NCBI GenBank assembly: GCA_028281075.1
Contig: JANQKO010000604.1
Location: 1-6,841, forward strand
Direction: 5' to 3'
Source: Alphaproteobacteria bacterium
Lineage (GTDB): Bacteria > Pseudomonadota > Alphaproteobacteria > GCA-2731375
Length of the DNA stretch: 6,841 nt
Position numbers and translations under genes: made by a program. The number at the start of each line of letters is the position of its first letter. The stretch's first letter is position 1. The notes beneath the pieces were generated by a model. The model saw only the letters and a list, made by a program, of their open reading frames with translations. It did no database searches and was not told the DNA's origin. This document shows positions 1 to 5,811 of the stretch, one piece after another.

Positions 1-1
1 T

Positions 2-781
2 CCGGGCTTCCTGGACGCGGCCGACATCCGGCTGGTCGAGGTCAGCCCGGCGCTGCGCGCGCGGCAGCGCGCGGCGCTCGCCGGCATCGACGCCACCTGG
101 CACGCCGACGTCGCCGAACTACCCGACGCGCCGCTGCTGCTGATCGCCAACGAGTTCTTCGACGCGCTGCCGATCCGGCAGTTCCAGCGCCGTGGCGCGC
201 ATTGGCACGAACGCCTGATCAATGCCGGACCGGGCGGCCTCGCCTACGTGCTGTCGCCGCAGCCGGTCGCCGAACACCTGCTGCCGCCCGCCGTCCGCCG
301 GGCGCCGTCCGACAGCATCGTCGAGGTCTCGCCGGCCTGCGCGGCCGTCATGGCCGAGATCGCCGCGCGCGTCGCCGGCGCCGGCGGCCTGGGACTGATC
401 GTCGATTACGGCTATGCGCGCACGGCGCCGGGCGACACGCTGCAGGCCGTGAAGGGCCACGCCCGCCACCCGGTGCTGCGGGCGCCCGGCACCGCCGACA
501 TCACCAGCCATGTCGACTTCCAGGCACTTGCCGAGGCCGCCGCCGGCGCCGGCGCGGCCGTCCATGGCCCCGTGCCGCAGGGGCGGTTCCTGGAACGCCT
601 CGGCATCGCCGCGCGCGCGGCGGCGCTGAACGCCACGGCGACGCCGGCGCAGGCCGCGGCGATCGAATCAGCCATGACCCGCCTGACCGGCGCCGATCAG
701 ATGGGCGCGTTGTTCAAGGTTCTGGCGGTGACGCCGGCGGACCTGCCGGCGCCGGCCGGATTCGAGGACGAGCACCTATGA
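2..781 (+). CDS. SAM-dependent methyltransferase, MidA/NDUFAF7 family (5'-truncated by window)
   Basis: The reading frame is open from the window edge and encodes 259 C-terminal residues; the N-terminal third, with the glycine-rich SAM loop, lies outside. Family hallmarks are visible: VEVSP (visible residues 12-16, the acidic SAM-ribose strand), NEFFDALPIRQF (50-61, the signature of COG1565 proteins), DYGY (135-138), GDTLQAVKGH (144-153), DITSHVDF (166-173) and a C-terminal RLTGADQMGALFKVLAV block. The mitochondrial relative NDUFAF7 methylates an arginine of complex I subunit NDUFS2; the bacterial substrate is not settled, so the name stops at family level. Its TGA overlaps the ATG of pgeF (ATGA at 778-781), so the two are probably co-transcribed and translationally coupled. 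In many alphaproteobacteria lgt lies directly upstream, which cannot be seen here. The family usually runs about 350-370 residues, so roughly 100 are missing. Confidence 0.93.
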   Translation, partial: PGFLDAADIRLVEVSPALRARQRAALAGIDATWHADVAELPDAPLLLIANEFFDALPIRQFQRRGAHWHERLINAGPGGLAYVLSPQPVAEHLLPPAVRRAPSDSIVEVSPACAAVMAEIAARVAGAGGLGLIVDYGYARTAPGDTLQAVKGHARHPVLRAPGTADITSHVDFQALAEAAAGAGAAVHGPVPQGRFLERLGIAARAAALNATATPAQAAAIESAMTRLTGADQMGALFKVLAVTPADLPAPAGFEDEHL

Positions 782-1548
782 CAGAACCGATTGTCGCCGG
801 AAACCTGGAAGCCACCGGCATCCGCCACGGCTTCTTCACCCGGGAGGGCGGCGTGTCCGACGGGATCTACGCCTCGCTCAATTGCGGCTTCGGCTCGCGC
901 GACCGAAGCGGCGACGTGGCCGAGAACCGGTCCCGCGTCGCCCGGGCACTGGCGGTCGACACCGGCGCCCTGAACACGGTGCACCAGGTCCACAGCGCCG
1001 ACGTCGCGACCGTCGACGCGGCCTGGGACCCGGCGGCGGCGCCGCGGGCCGACGCCATGGTCTGCCGCACGCCAGGCATCGCCATCGGCGTGCTGACGGC
1101 TGATTGCGGACCGGTCCTGCTGGCCGATCCCGACGCCGGTGTGATCGGCGCCGCGCATGCCGGCTGGCGCGGCGCGCTGAGCGGCATCGTCGAGGCCGCC
1201 GTCGGCGCCATGTGCGGCCTGGGCGCCGAACGCGCGCGGATCAGGGCGGCGCTCGGCCCCTGCATCGCGCAGGCCTCCTACGAGGTCGGGCCCGAATTCC
1301 GCGACGCGTTCCTGGCCGACGACGAGGCCAACGCCGGCTACTTCACCGCCGCCGACCGGCCGGCGCATTTCCGCTTCGACCTGGCGGGCTACGTGGCCGC
1401 GCGCCTGGCCCGCGCCGGAGTGGCCTCGGTGGAGCGGCACGATATCGACACCTATGCCGAGACCGGCCAATGCTTCAGCTATCGGCGCGCCACGCATGCC
1501 GGCGAGGACGATTACGGCCGGCTGATCTCGGCCATCGCCCTGGTCTGA
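778..1548 (+). CDS. pgeF: Peptidoglycan editing factor PgeF (YfiH/laccase-domain family)
   Basis: This 256-residue cytoplasmic protein belongs to the DUF152/YfiH family, known both as a purine-nucleoside-processing multicopper-like enzyme and, in E. coli, as PgeF, which removes wrongly incorporated L-serine from peptidoglycan precursors. Diagnostic motifs are RHGFFTREGG (residues 16-25), HQVHSADV (69-76), TADCGP (107-112), AHAGWRG (126-132), GPCIAQASYEVG (160-171) and the terminal CFSYRR. The expected metal and active-site residues, His72, Cys110 and His127, are all present. The ATG start is supported by its ATGA overlap with the upstream stop and by GAGGA at 764-768, nine bases upstream. The same frame is open further upstream to 202, but that part is out-of-frame methyltransferase sequence and is not coding. 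Length matches the family. Function is very likely intact; the preferred in vivo substrate cannot be read from sequence. Confidence 0.96.
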   Translation: MTEPIVAGNLEATGIRHGFFTREGGVSDGIYASLNCGFGSRDRSGDVAENRSRVARALAVDTGALNTVHQVHSADVATVDAAWDPAAAPRADAMVCRTPGIAIGVLTADCGPVLLADPDAGVIGAAHAGWRGALSGIVEAAVGAMCGLGAERARIRAALGPCIAQASYEVGPEFRDAFLADDEANAGYFTAADRPAHFRFDLAGYVAARLARAGVASVERHDIDTYAETGQCFSYRRATHAGEDDYGRLISAIALV

Positions 1549-1549
1549 A

Positions 1550-1577
1550 TTGCCTGCCGCGCCGGGGCCGGTAAACT
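1550..1577 (+). promoter_or_regulatory. Weak candidate sigma-70-type promoter ahead of the alpha/beta hydrolase
   Basis: In the 61-base gap after pgeF, TTGCCT (1550-1555) and TAAACT (1572-1577) are 16 bases apart, each matching four of six consensus positions. This would give a short leader of about 25 bases before the hydrolase. The gene could equally be read through from pgeF, since no convincing terminator separates them. Confidence 0.22.
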
Positions 1578-1609
1578 GACGGCCGTTTCAGCGACGTGGG
1601 AGGATCGAC

Positions 1610-2422
1610 ATGCCGGTGCTGCAAATCGGACCCGAGGACGGTCTCTATTACGAATACGACGCGCCGACCGCCGATGGCGGCTGCACCTTCGTTTTCGTCA
1701 ACGCCATCACCGGCGATGCCGGCATGTGGCAGGCCGAGGTCGGGCCGGCGCTACGCGCGGCCGGACATGGCACGCTGGCCTATAACTTCCGTGGCCAGGC
1801 GAACAGCCCCTACGCGCCGGACCTGCGGCTGACCGACGAGGTGATCTACGGCGATCTCGGACGGCTGGTCGAGGCGCTGGCGCCGCCGAAACCGGTCCTG
1901 GTCGGCCTCTCGATCGGCGGACTCTATTGCTGCCGCGCCTTCCTCGCCGGCTGTCCGGCCGCCGGCCTGGTGCTGGTCAACACGCTGCGCGAGATCGGCC
2001 CGCGCATCGCCTGGATCAACGACGCGGCCCTGATGGCCATGCGGGTCGGCGGCCCGAACCTGATGCGCGACATGATGACGCCGCTGCTGTTCGGTCCGGC
2101 CTATCTCGAGGCGCATCGCGGCGAGTGCCTGCAGCCGGACACGGCCTACGAGCCGCTCGATCCCGCCTCCGGCGCCGTCAACCTGGTGACCTGGATGGGC
2201 AAGACCGACTGGACCGTCGCCTATGACCGCCTCGCCTGCCCGGTCCTGGTGATGATGGGGCCGAACGACCGGGTGTTCTACGATTCCGAGATCGTCGACC
2301 GCCTGTTCGCGCAACTGCCCGACGGCCGGCGGGTCGACGTGCCCGAGGCCGGCCACATGCTGCCGGTCGAGGCGCCGGGGCCGTTCGTCGCCGCGCTCAA
2401 GGACTTCGCCGCGACGCTTTAA
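1610..2422 (+). CDS. Alpha/beta hydrolase
   Basis: This is a 270-residue soluble alpha/beta-hydrolase-fold enzyme with no signal peptide, so probably cytoplasmic. The nucleophile elbow GLSIGG puts the catalytic Ser at 101, MGPNDRVF puts the acid at Asp220, and EAGHM gives His249, in the right order and spacing. The oxyanion-hole strand reads FVFVNAITGD (residues 27-36) where many relatives have HG, so Asn replaces the usual His; this variant occurs in some subfamilies and is not by itself inactivating. General resemblance is to the esterase/enol-lactonase group (RutD- and PcaD-like), but the substrate cannot be assigned. The ATG at 1610 follows GGGAGGA at 1598-1604 at good spacing, which fixes the start. 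It lies 61 bases after pgeF on the same strand and converges on the MFS gene, with a hairpin terminator directly after its stop. Confidence 0.92.
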   Translation: MPVLQIGPEDGLYYEYDAPTADGGCTFVFVNAITGDAGMWQAEVGPALRAAGHGTLAYNFRGQANSPYAPDLRLTDEVIYGDLGRLVEALAPPKPVLVGLSIGGLYCCRAFLAGCPAAGLVLVNTLREIGPRIAWINDAALMAMRVGGPNLMRDMMTPLLFGPAYLEAHRGECLQPDTAYEPLDPASGAVNLVTWMGKTDWTVAYDRLACPVLVMMGPNDRVFYDSEIVDRLFAQLPDGRRVDVPEAGHMLPVEAPGPFVAALKDFAATL

Positions 2423-2431
2423 AGACCGTTT

Positions 2432-2457
2432 GAAAACGGGCCTGTCGGCCCGTTTTC
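2432..2457. terminator. Intrinsic terminator hairpin, probably bidirectional
   Basis: An 11-bp perfect stem (GAAAACGGGCC, then its complement GGCCCGTTTTC) closes a TGTC tetraloop ten bases after the hydrolase stop. The T4 run on the 3' side, mirrored by A4 on the 5' side, makes it usable from both strands, which suits its place between convergent genes. The U-tract is short, so termination may be incomplete. Confidence 0.75.
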
Positions 2458-2458
2458 G

Positions 2459-2544
2459 CGACCTTGCCGGCCCGCGCCCCCACCCGGCCACCCAACGACA
2501 GGATCCTATGGATGGCCGGGTGGGGGCGCGGGCCGGCAAGGTCG
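2459..2544. repeat. Perfect 32-bp inverted repeat, palindromic intergenic element
   Basis: The arms are 2459-2490 (beginning CGACCTTGCC, ending CCCGGCCA) and 2513-2544 (beginning TGGCCGGG, ending GCAAGGTCG). They are exact reverse complements separated by 22 bases that contain AGGATCCT. The element starts one base after the terminator hairpin and ends three bases before the MFS stop codon. The core, CCCGGCCACCCA with TGGATGGCCGGG, resembles the dispersed intergenic palindromes common in alphaproteobacterial genomes; this resemblance is from memory and the genome copy number is unknown. It carries no ORF of its own and no clear target-site duplication. As RNA it would form a very stable hairpin at the 3' end of either convergent transcript and could act as a terminator or mRNA-stability element. 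Confidence 0.9.
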
Positions 2545-2547
2545 TCC

Positions 2548-3792
2548 TCAACCGGAATCCCTGGCGGGCGGCGTGTGCAGCTCACGCCAGACCACGGCCG
2601 CCAGGATCAGAGCGGCGAGCCCTTCGGCGGCGACAAGCTGCAGCGCCCGGGCCGCGCCCAGGAGCTCGGCCATGACGCCCAGGTGCAGCATGCCGATCGG
2701 CGCACAGCCGATGCAGGTGGCCAGCAGTCCCATCATCCGCCGGCGGACCGCCGGCGCGCTGTGGCGCAGGACCAGGCCGCTCTGCATGCCGGAAAAACCC
2801 GCGAAGCCGAACCCGGCCGCGAGCAGCAGCAGGGCCGACAGCGGAAAGCTGTCCGAGAAGGCGAACAGCAGCACGCCGAGCAGGAAGACCCCGGTGCCGA
2901 ACACGAAGATCCGGCCGGCCGGCAGCCGCTCGCCGAAGGCGGTCGCCAGCAGCGCGCCGCAGAACGCCCCGAAGCCGTCGGCGGCCAGCAGCAGGCCGAC
3001 CAGCGTCGGCGTCAGATTGAGGATTTCCTTGCCGATCACCGGGACGACGGCGACATAGGGCCCGCCGAACAGATTGAAGACCACGGTGATAAACAGCACC
3101 GCCATGACCGGCCGGTTGCGCCGGAGATCGGCGAGCCGGTCCCGCCAAGCGCCGGGCCGGCGCGGCCCGGCCGCCGCCGCGCGCGGCGGCGGCTCGACGA
3201 GGCGGACCAGCAGCAGCGCCGCCAGACCGTAGAGCAGGACCCCGGCGAGGTAGGCGCCGTGCAGCCCGATGGCGCCGATCAGCACGCCGCCGGCCAGCGG
3301 TCCGACCATGCGGGTCGCGGCCATGGTCACCGAATCGAGCGCCATCGCCGTGGACAGCCGGGCCGGGCCGGCGACGTCGCCCAGGAACGTGCGCCGCAGC
3401 GCATAGTCGCCCGACCACAGGACGCCCATGAGGAAACTGCCGGCGCCGACCTGCCAGAGCGCGATCCGGCCCTCCAGCGCCAGCAGGCCGAGCCCGCCGC
3501 TGACCACGGCGGCCAGGACGAAACCGGCCAGCAACGGCGGCTTGCGGCGGCCGCGTTCGGCATAGGCGCCGATCAGGCCGCCGAACAGGACCAGCGGCAG
3601 CCAGCGCAGGAGCTGGACCAGCGCGACCATCAGCGCCGAGCCGGTACGGTCGAAGACATAGACGCCGATGGCCAGCACTTCCAGCCAGCGCATGGTGTTC
3701 AGCACGCCGCCGGCGAGCCAGAGGTCGCGAAACCGGCGATCCGCCAGCAGCGCCAGCGCCGTGCGCCCGGGCGCCGCCCGGTCAGCGGGAAT
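2548..3792 (-). CDS. MFS transporter, 12 TM, apparent non-canonical start
   Basis: This inner-membrane major facilitator has about twelve hydrophobic segments in two sets of six, and a motif-A-like loop GGLIGAYAERGRRK after TM2 (residues 71-84, counted from the start chosen here). It is closest in style to the MFS_3/EntS-like exporters; substrate and direction are unknown. The first canonical start in frame is GTG at 3705, giving 385 residues, but conserved N-terminal sequence continues upstream in frame: DRRFRDLWLAGG, the usual run-in to TM1 of this family. No ATG, GTG or TTG exists between 3705 and the in-frame stop at 3850-3852. I therefore place the start tentatively at ATT (3790-3792), preceded by GGAAGGG nine bases away, giving 414 residues, a normal MFS length. 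It overlaps the end of the upstream Fe-S gene by 11 bases, so translation is probably coupled. CTG codons at 3745-3756 or a sequence error are alternatives. Gene identity is firm; the start is not. Confidence 0.88.
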   Translation of the reverse strand: MPADRAAPGRTALALLADRRFRDLWLAGGVLNTMRWLEVLAIGVYVFDRTGSALMVALVQLLRWLPLVLFGGLIGAYAERGRRKPPLLAGFVLAAVVSGGLGLLALEGRIALWQVGAGSFLMGVLWSGDYALRRTFLGDVAGPARLSTAMALDSVTMAATRMVGPLAGGVLIGAIGLHGAYLAGVLLYGLAALLLVRLVEPPPRAAAAGPRRPGAWRDRLADLRRNRPVMAVLFITVVFNLFGGPYVAVVPVIGKEILNLTPTLVGLLLAADGFGAFCGALLATAFGERLPAGRIFVFGTGVFLLGVLLFAFSDSFPLSALLLLAAGFGFAGFSGMQSGLVLRHSAPAVRRRMMGLLATCIGCAPIGMLHLGVMAELLGAARALQLVAAEGLAALILAAVVWRELHTPPARDSG

Positions 3793-4513
3793 CGCGCTTG
3801 TCCCTTCCGGCCGTCGCCGGGGTGTCCGACACCCGGCGCAGGAATGCCGTCATGTGGAACCGCGCCTGGGCCGGCGCATGGCGGTAGCCGGCCCCGACCG
3901 GACAGGCGGCCCGCGCCCGGCAGCCGGTGTCCAGGCAATCGGCGCCGCCGGGCCCGGCGACATGCCCGGCGCAGGCGGCGACGTCATAGGCGCCCGGCGC
4001 CAACGCATGGACCGGACAGGCCGAGAGGCAGGGCCTGTCGGCACAGGCGTCGCACGGCGCCGGGCGCGACGGCACCGCCGGCAGGTCGAACGCCCGGGCG
4101 AAGGCCAGGGCGCCGCGATAGGCGTGCCAGAGCCCGTAGACCGGATGGATCAGCGGTCCGGTCGGTGACGGGTGCACGTCGTCGCCGCGCCGCGCCCAGC
4201 GCTGGAACGGCAGCCAGGGCGGACCGTCGAACGGGAACAGCGCCGCCGCGCCGAGGTCGGCCGCGATCCCGTTCAGCACCCGGCGGGTCCAGTCGTCGAG
4301 CGGGTTCGCGCCGCCCACGCCGGCGGCCGAGAAGGCCCGCCACATGTCCGGCCCGGCATTGCCGACCAGGATGAGCGTCATCGGCGCCACGCCGCCGGGC
4401 AGCGACGGCACCGCGTCGGCCGCCGTCGGGCGAAAGCCGCCACGGGTCATCATGCCGGCCGGCCGCAGCCGCTCGGCCAGCGTCGTCCATATGCCGCCAT
4501 CGGCCTTTTTCAT
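3782..4513 (-). CDS. Uncharacterised iron-sulfur protein, two Cys clusters, possible CblC/QueG-like domain
   Basis: This 243-residue soluble protein has no signal peptide. The C-terminal part holds eight cysteines in two ferredoxin-like sets: C154-x2-C157-x4-C162-x3-C166-P, and C181, then C193-x4-C198-x5-C204-P. That is consistent with two [4Fe-4S] clusters, though the spacing differs from a classic CxxCxxCxxxCP ferredoxin. The preceding about 100 residues contain NPLDDW (70-75), FPFDGPPW (93-100), HPSP (114-117) and LIHPVYGLWHAYRG (121-134). The IHP-x-x-G-x-W-x-A-x-R-G pattern recalls the cobalamin-binding region of human MMACHC (CblC). A B12-type domain followed by two Fe-S clusters is also the layout of QueG and reductive dehalogenases. 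This comparison is from memory and is inference. ATG 4513 is preferred over TTG 4549, although neither has a clear Shine-Dalgarno; ATG 4381 would omit an unconserved-looking N-terminus. It is first in an operon with the MFS gene. Confidence 0.82.
   Translation of the reverse strand: MKKADGGIWTTLAERLRPAGMMTRGGFRPTAADAVPSLPGGVAPMTLILVGNAGPDMWRAFSAAGVGGANPLDDWTRRVLNGIAADLGAAALFPFDGPPWLPFQRWARRGDDVHPSPTGPLIHPVYGLWHAYRGALAFARAFDLPAVPSRPAPCDACADRPCLSACPVHALAPGAYDVAACAGHVAGPGGADCLDTGCRARAACPVGAGYRHAPAQARFHMTAFLRRVSDTPATAGRDKRDSR
3802..3808 (-). promoter_or_regulatory. Shine-Dalgarno-like site for the non-canonical MFS start
   Basis: On the minus strand GGAAGGG lies within the last codons of the Fe-S gene, nine bases before the ATT at 3792-3790. 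It is the only purine-rich ribosome-binding-like stretch near the expected MFS N-terminus; GTG 3705 has no comparable site just upstream. Confidence 0.4.
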
Positions 4514-4541
4514 TGGCAAACCATGCCGCGCCGGGTATCGA
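4513..4541 (+). promoter_or_regulatory. Candidate sigma-70-type promoter for the M24 gene
   Basis: TTGGCA (4513-4518, five of six consensus positions) and TATCGA (4536-4541, three of six) are separated by 17 bases, in the 59-base divergent gap. Transcription would begin near 4548, giving a leader of about 25 bases before ATG 4573. The -35 box touches the start codon of the divergent Fe-S gene, so the two directions may compete. Confidence 0.33.
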
Positions 4542-4572
4542 GACGGCAAGTCCGGTCATATGCAGGTGTTCC

Positions 4573-5727
4573 ATGGCGATCCATTTCAGCGAATCCGAAC
4601 TGGCGGGGCGCCGCGACCGCGCCATCGCCGCGCTGGCCGAGCGCGGGCTCGACGGCCTGCTGATCTTCCGCCAGGAAAGCATGTTCTACCTCACGGGCTT
4701 CGACACCTTCGGCTACTGCTTCTTTCAATGCCTCTATCTCGGCGCCGACGGCGGGCTGACGCTGCTGACCCGGGCGCCCGATCTGCGGCAGGCGCAGCAC
4801 ACCTCGGTCATCGAGGACATCCGCGTCTGGGTCGACCGCGAGGGCAAGAACCCGGCCGACGACCTGCGCGAAATGCTGGCGGGACACGGCTGCGCCGGCC
4901 GCCGGCTGGGGATCGAATACGACGCCTATGGGCTGACGGCGCAGAACGGCCGCCGGGTCGACCGGGCCCTCGACGGCTTCTGTACGCTGGAAGACGCCTC
5001 CGACCTGGTCAGCCGGCTGCGCCTGGTGAAGAGCCCGGCCGAGTTGGACTATGTCCGCCGCGCCGCCGCGCTGGCCGACGACGCCCTGACGCAGGCCAAT
5101 GAACTTGCCCGCCCCGGCGCCTTCGAGGGCGACATCCTGGCGGCCATGCAGGGCGCCGTGTTCCGGGGCGGCGGCGACTATCCCGGGAACGAATTCATCA
5201 TCGGTTCCGGCGCCGACGCGCTGCTCTGCCGCTACTTCACCGGCCGCCGGCACCTGCGGGACCGGGACCAGTTGACGCTCGAATTCGCCGGCGTCTACCG
5301 GCGCTATCACGGCGCCCTGATGCGGACCATCCTGACCGGCCGGCCCGATCCCGAACAGGTCGCCATGCATGCCGCCTGCGTCGACGCCATGCAGGCCTGC
5401 ATCGCGGCCCTGCGGCCGGGGCGGCCGATCGGCGAGGTGTTCGACGCGCATGCGCGCGTGCTGGACGCCGCCGGCTACGCGGACCACCGCATGAACGCCT
5501 GCGGCTACAGCCTGGGCACGACGTTCGCGCCGAGCTGGATGGACTGGCCCATGTTCTATGCCGGCAACGCGGTCGAGGCGGCGCCGAACATGGTGTTCTT
5601 CATTCACATCATCCTGATGGACAGCGCGGCGGCGCGGGCCATGACGCTGGGCCAGACCATGCTGGTCACCGAGCAGGGCTGCGAGCCGCTCAGCCGGCTG
5701 CCGCTCGACCTGGTCGTCAACGCCTAG
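4573..5727 (+). CDS. M24/creatinase-fold protein lacking metal ligands (Xaa-Pro peptidase family homologue)
   Basis: This 384-residue cytoplasmic protein has a creatinase-type N-terminal domain (about 1-150, with FYLTGFDTFGY at 38-48) and a pita-bread M24 C-terminal domain (about 155-384). RLVKSPAELDYVRRAA (150-165) is the usual linker. In metallo-aminopeptidases the ligands are Asp, Asp, His, Glu, Glu. Here the aligned positions read Glu237 (LEFAG for DAG), Ala248 (HGALMRT for SDxTRT), Tyr312 (CGYSLG for GHGxG), His345 (FFIHI for the Glu-Pro motif) and Leu359 or Gly360 for the last Glu. A two-metal centre is therefore unlikely, placing it nearer to creatinase or ectoine-hydrolase (DoeA)-like amidinohydrolases. 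Current annotation as Xaa-Pro aminopeptidase would probably mislead. Start ATG 4573 has AGGTG four bases upstream; the in-frame TTG at 4513 would add 20 unconserved-looking residues and is not preferred. The substrate is unknown. Confidence 0.9.
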   Translation: MAIHFSESELAGRRDRAIAALAERGLDGLLIFRQESMFYLTGFDTFGYCFFQCLYLGADGGLTLLTRAPDLRQAQHTSVIEDIRVWVDREGKNPADDLREMLAGHGCAGRRLGIEYDAYGLTAQNGRRVDRALDGFCTLEDASDLVSRLRLVKSPAELDYVRRAAALADDALTQANELARPGAFEGDILAAMQGAVFRGGGDYPGNEFIIGSGADALLCRYFTGRRHLRDRDQLTLEFAGVYRRYHGALMRTILTGRPDPEQVAMHAACVDAMQACIAALRPGRPIGEVFDAHARVLDAAGYADHRMNACGYSLGTTFAPSWMDWPMFYAGNAVEAAPNMVFFIHIILMDSAAARAMTLGQTMLVTEQGCEPLSRLPLDLVVNA

Positions 5728-5745
5728 CGACGCTGGATTGCCATC

Positions 5746-5811
5746 ATGCCGCATATCCTGATCTTCAGCGCCCTGCTCGTCATCGGCCTGATGGTAAGCT
5801 GTGTTCTCTAG
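5746..5811 (+). CDS. Possible 21-residue hydrophobic small ORF upstream of the lipoprotein gene
   Basis: ATG at 5746 opens a 21-codon frame ending in TAG (5809-5811). The product, MPHILIFSALLVIGLMVSCVL, is almost wholly hydrophobic and could form one membrane segment. Its stop overlaps the GTG start of the lipoprotein (5801), which has an in-frame stop at 5795-5797 just upstream, so a coupling or leader role is conceivable. There is no good Shine-Dalgarno, and a frame this short may arise by chance. Confidence 0.22.
   Translation: MPHILIFSALLVIGLMVSCVL

Noticed and set aside
202..777. Upstream in-frame extension of pgeF
   Set aside because: Arg/Gly/Ala-rich translation of methyltransferase DNA in the wrong frame; family length and the ATGA overlap place the start at 778.
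1566..1584. Short inverted repeat GGCCG/CGGCC with nine-base loop after pgeF, followed by GTTT
   Set aside because: Only five base pairs and no real T-tract; too weak to call a terminator in such GC-rich DNA.
2500..2507. AGGATCCT palindrome, with a second AGGATCC at 6801-6807 before prs
   Set aside because: The second copy is simply the prs ribosome-binding site region; two short matches are not enough to call an operator.
2464..4374. Open frame of 636 codons on the plus strand
   Set aside because: It lies antisense to the MFS and Fe-S genes, is dominated by Arg, Gln, Gly, Asp and Pro as expected of a GC-rich shadow frame, and has no recognisable domain.
4514..4549. Longer Fe-S protein from TTG at 4549
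   Set aside because: Adds 12 unconserved-looking residues with no Shine-Dalgarno; ATG 4513 is simpler, though its own ribosome site is also poor.
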